DNA of 64,000 bases from Atrichornis clamosus. Lineage: Eukaryota; Chordata; Aves; Passeriformes; Menuridae. Below the pieces are notes generated by a model. That model did no database searches. It worked only from the letters and a program-made list of their open reading frames with translations, and was not told where the DNA came from. Positions 63,653 through 64,000 of this stretch are shown one piece after another. A program made the translations under genes and the position numbers. The stretch is from NCBI GenBank assembly GCA_013400975.1, contig WBMZ01004635.1, positions 1-64,000 on the forward strand. The letters run 5' to 3'. The first letter of the stretch is position 1. Every line of letters starts with the position of its first letter.

Positions 63653-64000
63653 TTTTCCTCCAGCACCGGCAGGGTTTCACCCTATATTTAAACTAGGCAT
63701 GAGCATTGTAACAATTTCACATAAACTTGCCTGGGTACTTTTCAGGGAAAACAAAGAATGACCTATTGTAGTGACCTGCCTGTGTACCAGCCCGGGAACA
63801 ATGCAGGCTAGAAGTGCATGTGAGGAGAAGCTGGCTGAGTATGGATTAAAATAGATGAACATAAAACAGGCAGTATTTTATTAACACAACAAAAGGCTGC
63901 ACAGCATAGCCAAGCGAGTAAACAAGAAAAATCTGTAGCAGCCCTATAATTATCATGTAAATTGAGATTAATAATAGTAGAAATACTCATCCCATGCTCT
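63653..64000. other. Non-coding window end
   Basis: No gene or repeat recognised up to the window edge. Confidence 0.5.

Noticed and set aside
63432..63761. Open frames with a repeated 16-residue peptide
   Set aside because: The repeat arises from the 48-bp tandem duplication being a multiple of three. There is no other coding evidence.

Overview
The window looks like non-coding nuclear DNA from a bird, most likely a neoavian species. The support is indirect: AT-rich, CpG-poor sequence; several CR1-type LINE fragments; old MIR-like SINE copies; a small solo retroviral LTR with an intact target-site duplication; and a long GC-rich interspersed repeat at about 12.3-13.8 kb whose sequence I recognise from many bird genomes. 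No bacterial, phage or plasmid features are present. Family names were assigned by recognising sequence, not by a search.

I could not support any complete protein-coding gene, exon set, tRNA, rRNA or CRISPR array. The longest open frame is 170 codons, on the minus strand at 12300-12812, and it lies inside or against the bird repeat. The other open frames have the lengths and compositions expected by chance in AT-rich DNA. The window is therefore either a gene desert or the inside of a very large intron. The sequence alone does not decide between them.

Layout. 0-10 kb: plain AT-rich DNA with a degraded LTR (about 2.01-2.35 kb) that carries an internal 41-bp tandem duplication, an exact 80-bp duplication around a single N (5966-6126, almost certainly an assembly join), an AT/AC microsatellite at 8.7 kb and a small CpG-richer patch at 9.6 kb. 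10-16 kb: the solo LTR (10327-10657, target duplication GTTACC), the GC-rich bird repeat, and a plus-strand CR1 3' fragment. 16-28 kb: mostly unannotated, with a MIR copy at 22 kb and a weak old repeat at 17.5 kb. 27.95-28.07 kb: the densest CpG cluster in the window, holding a perfect CRE followed by a TATA-like box. 28.6-44 kb: two minus-strand CR1-type fragments (about 28.6 and 32.5 kb), MIR copies at 34.6, 39.8 and perhaps 40.2 kb, a G-rich tract at 35.3 kb, and another CR1 3' fragment at 43.7 kb. 44-64 kb: long unannotated stretches with possible conserved non-coding elements (about 46.7, 53.6 and 57.7 kb), an AT-rich microsatellite at 50.2 kb, an ancient CR1/L3-like fragment at 62.5 kb and an exact 48-bp tandem duplication at 63.56 kb.

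No previously undescribed biological system is evident. The observations most worth checking are the CpG/CRE/TATA cluster, the 170-codon frame in the bird repeat, the recurring A7-CCCC-AAA motif, the two exact duplications and the candidate conserved elements.
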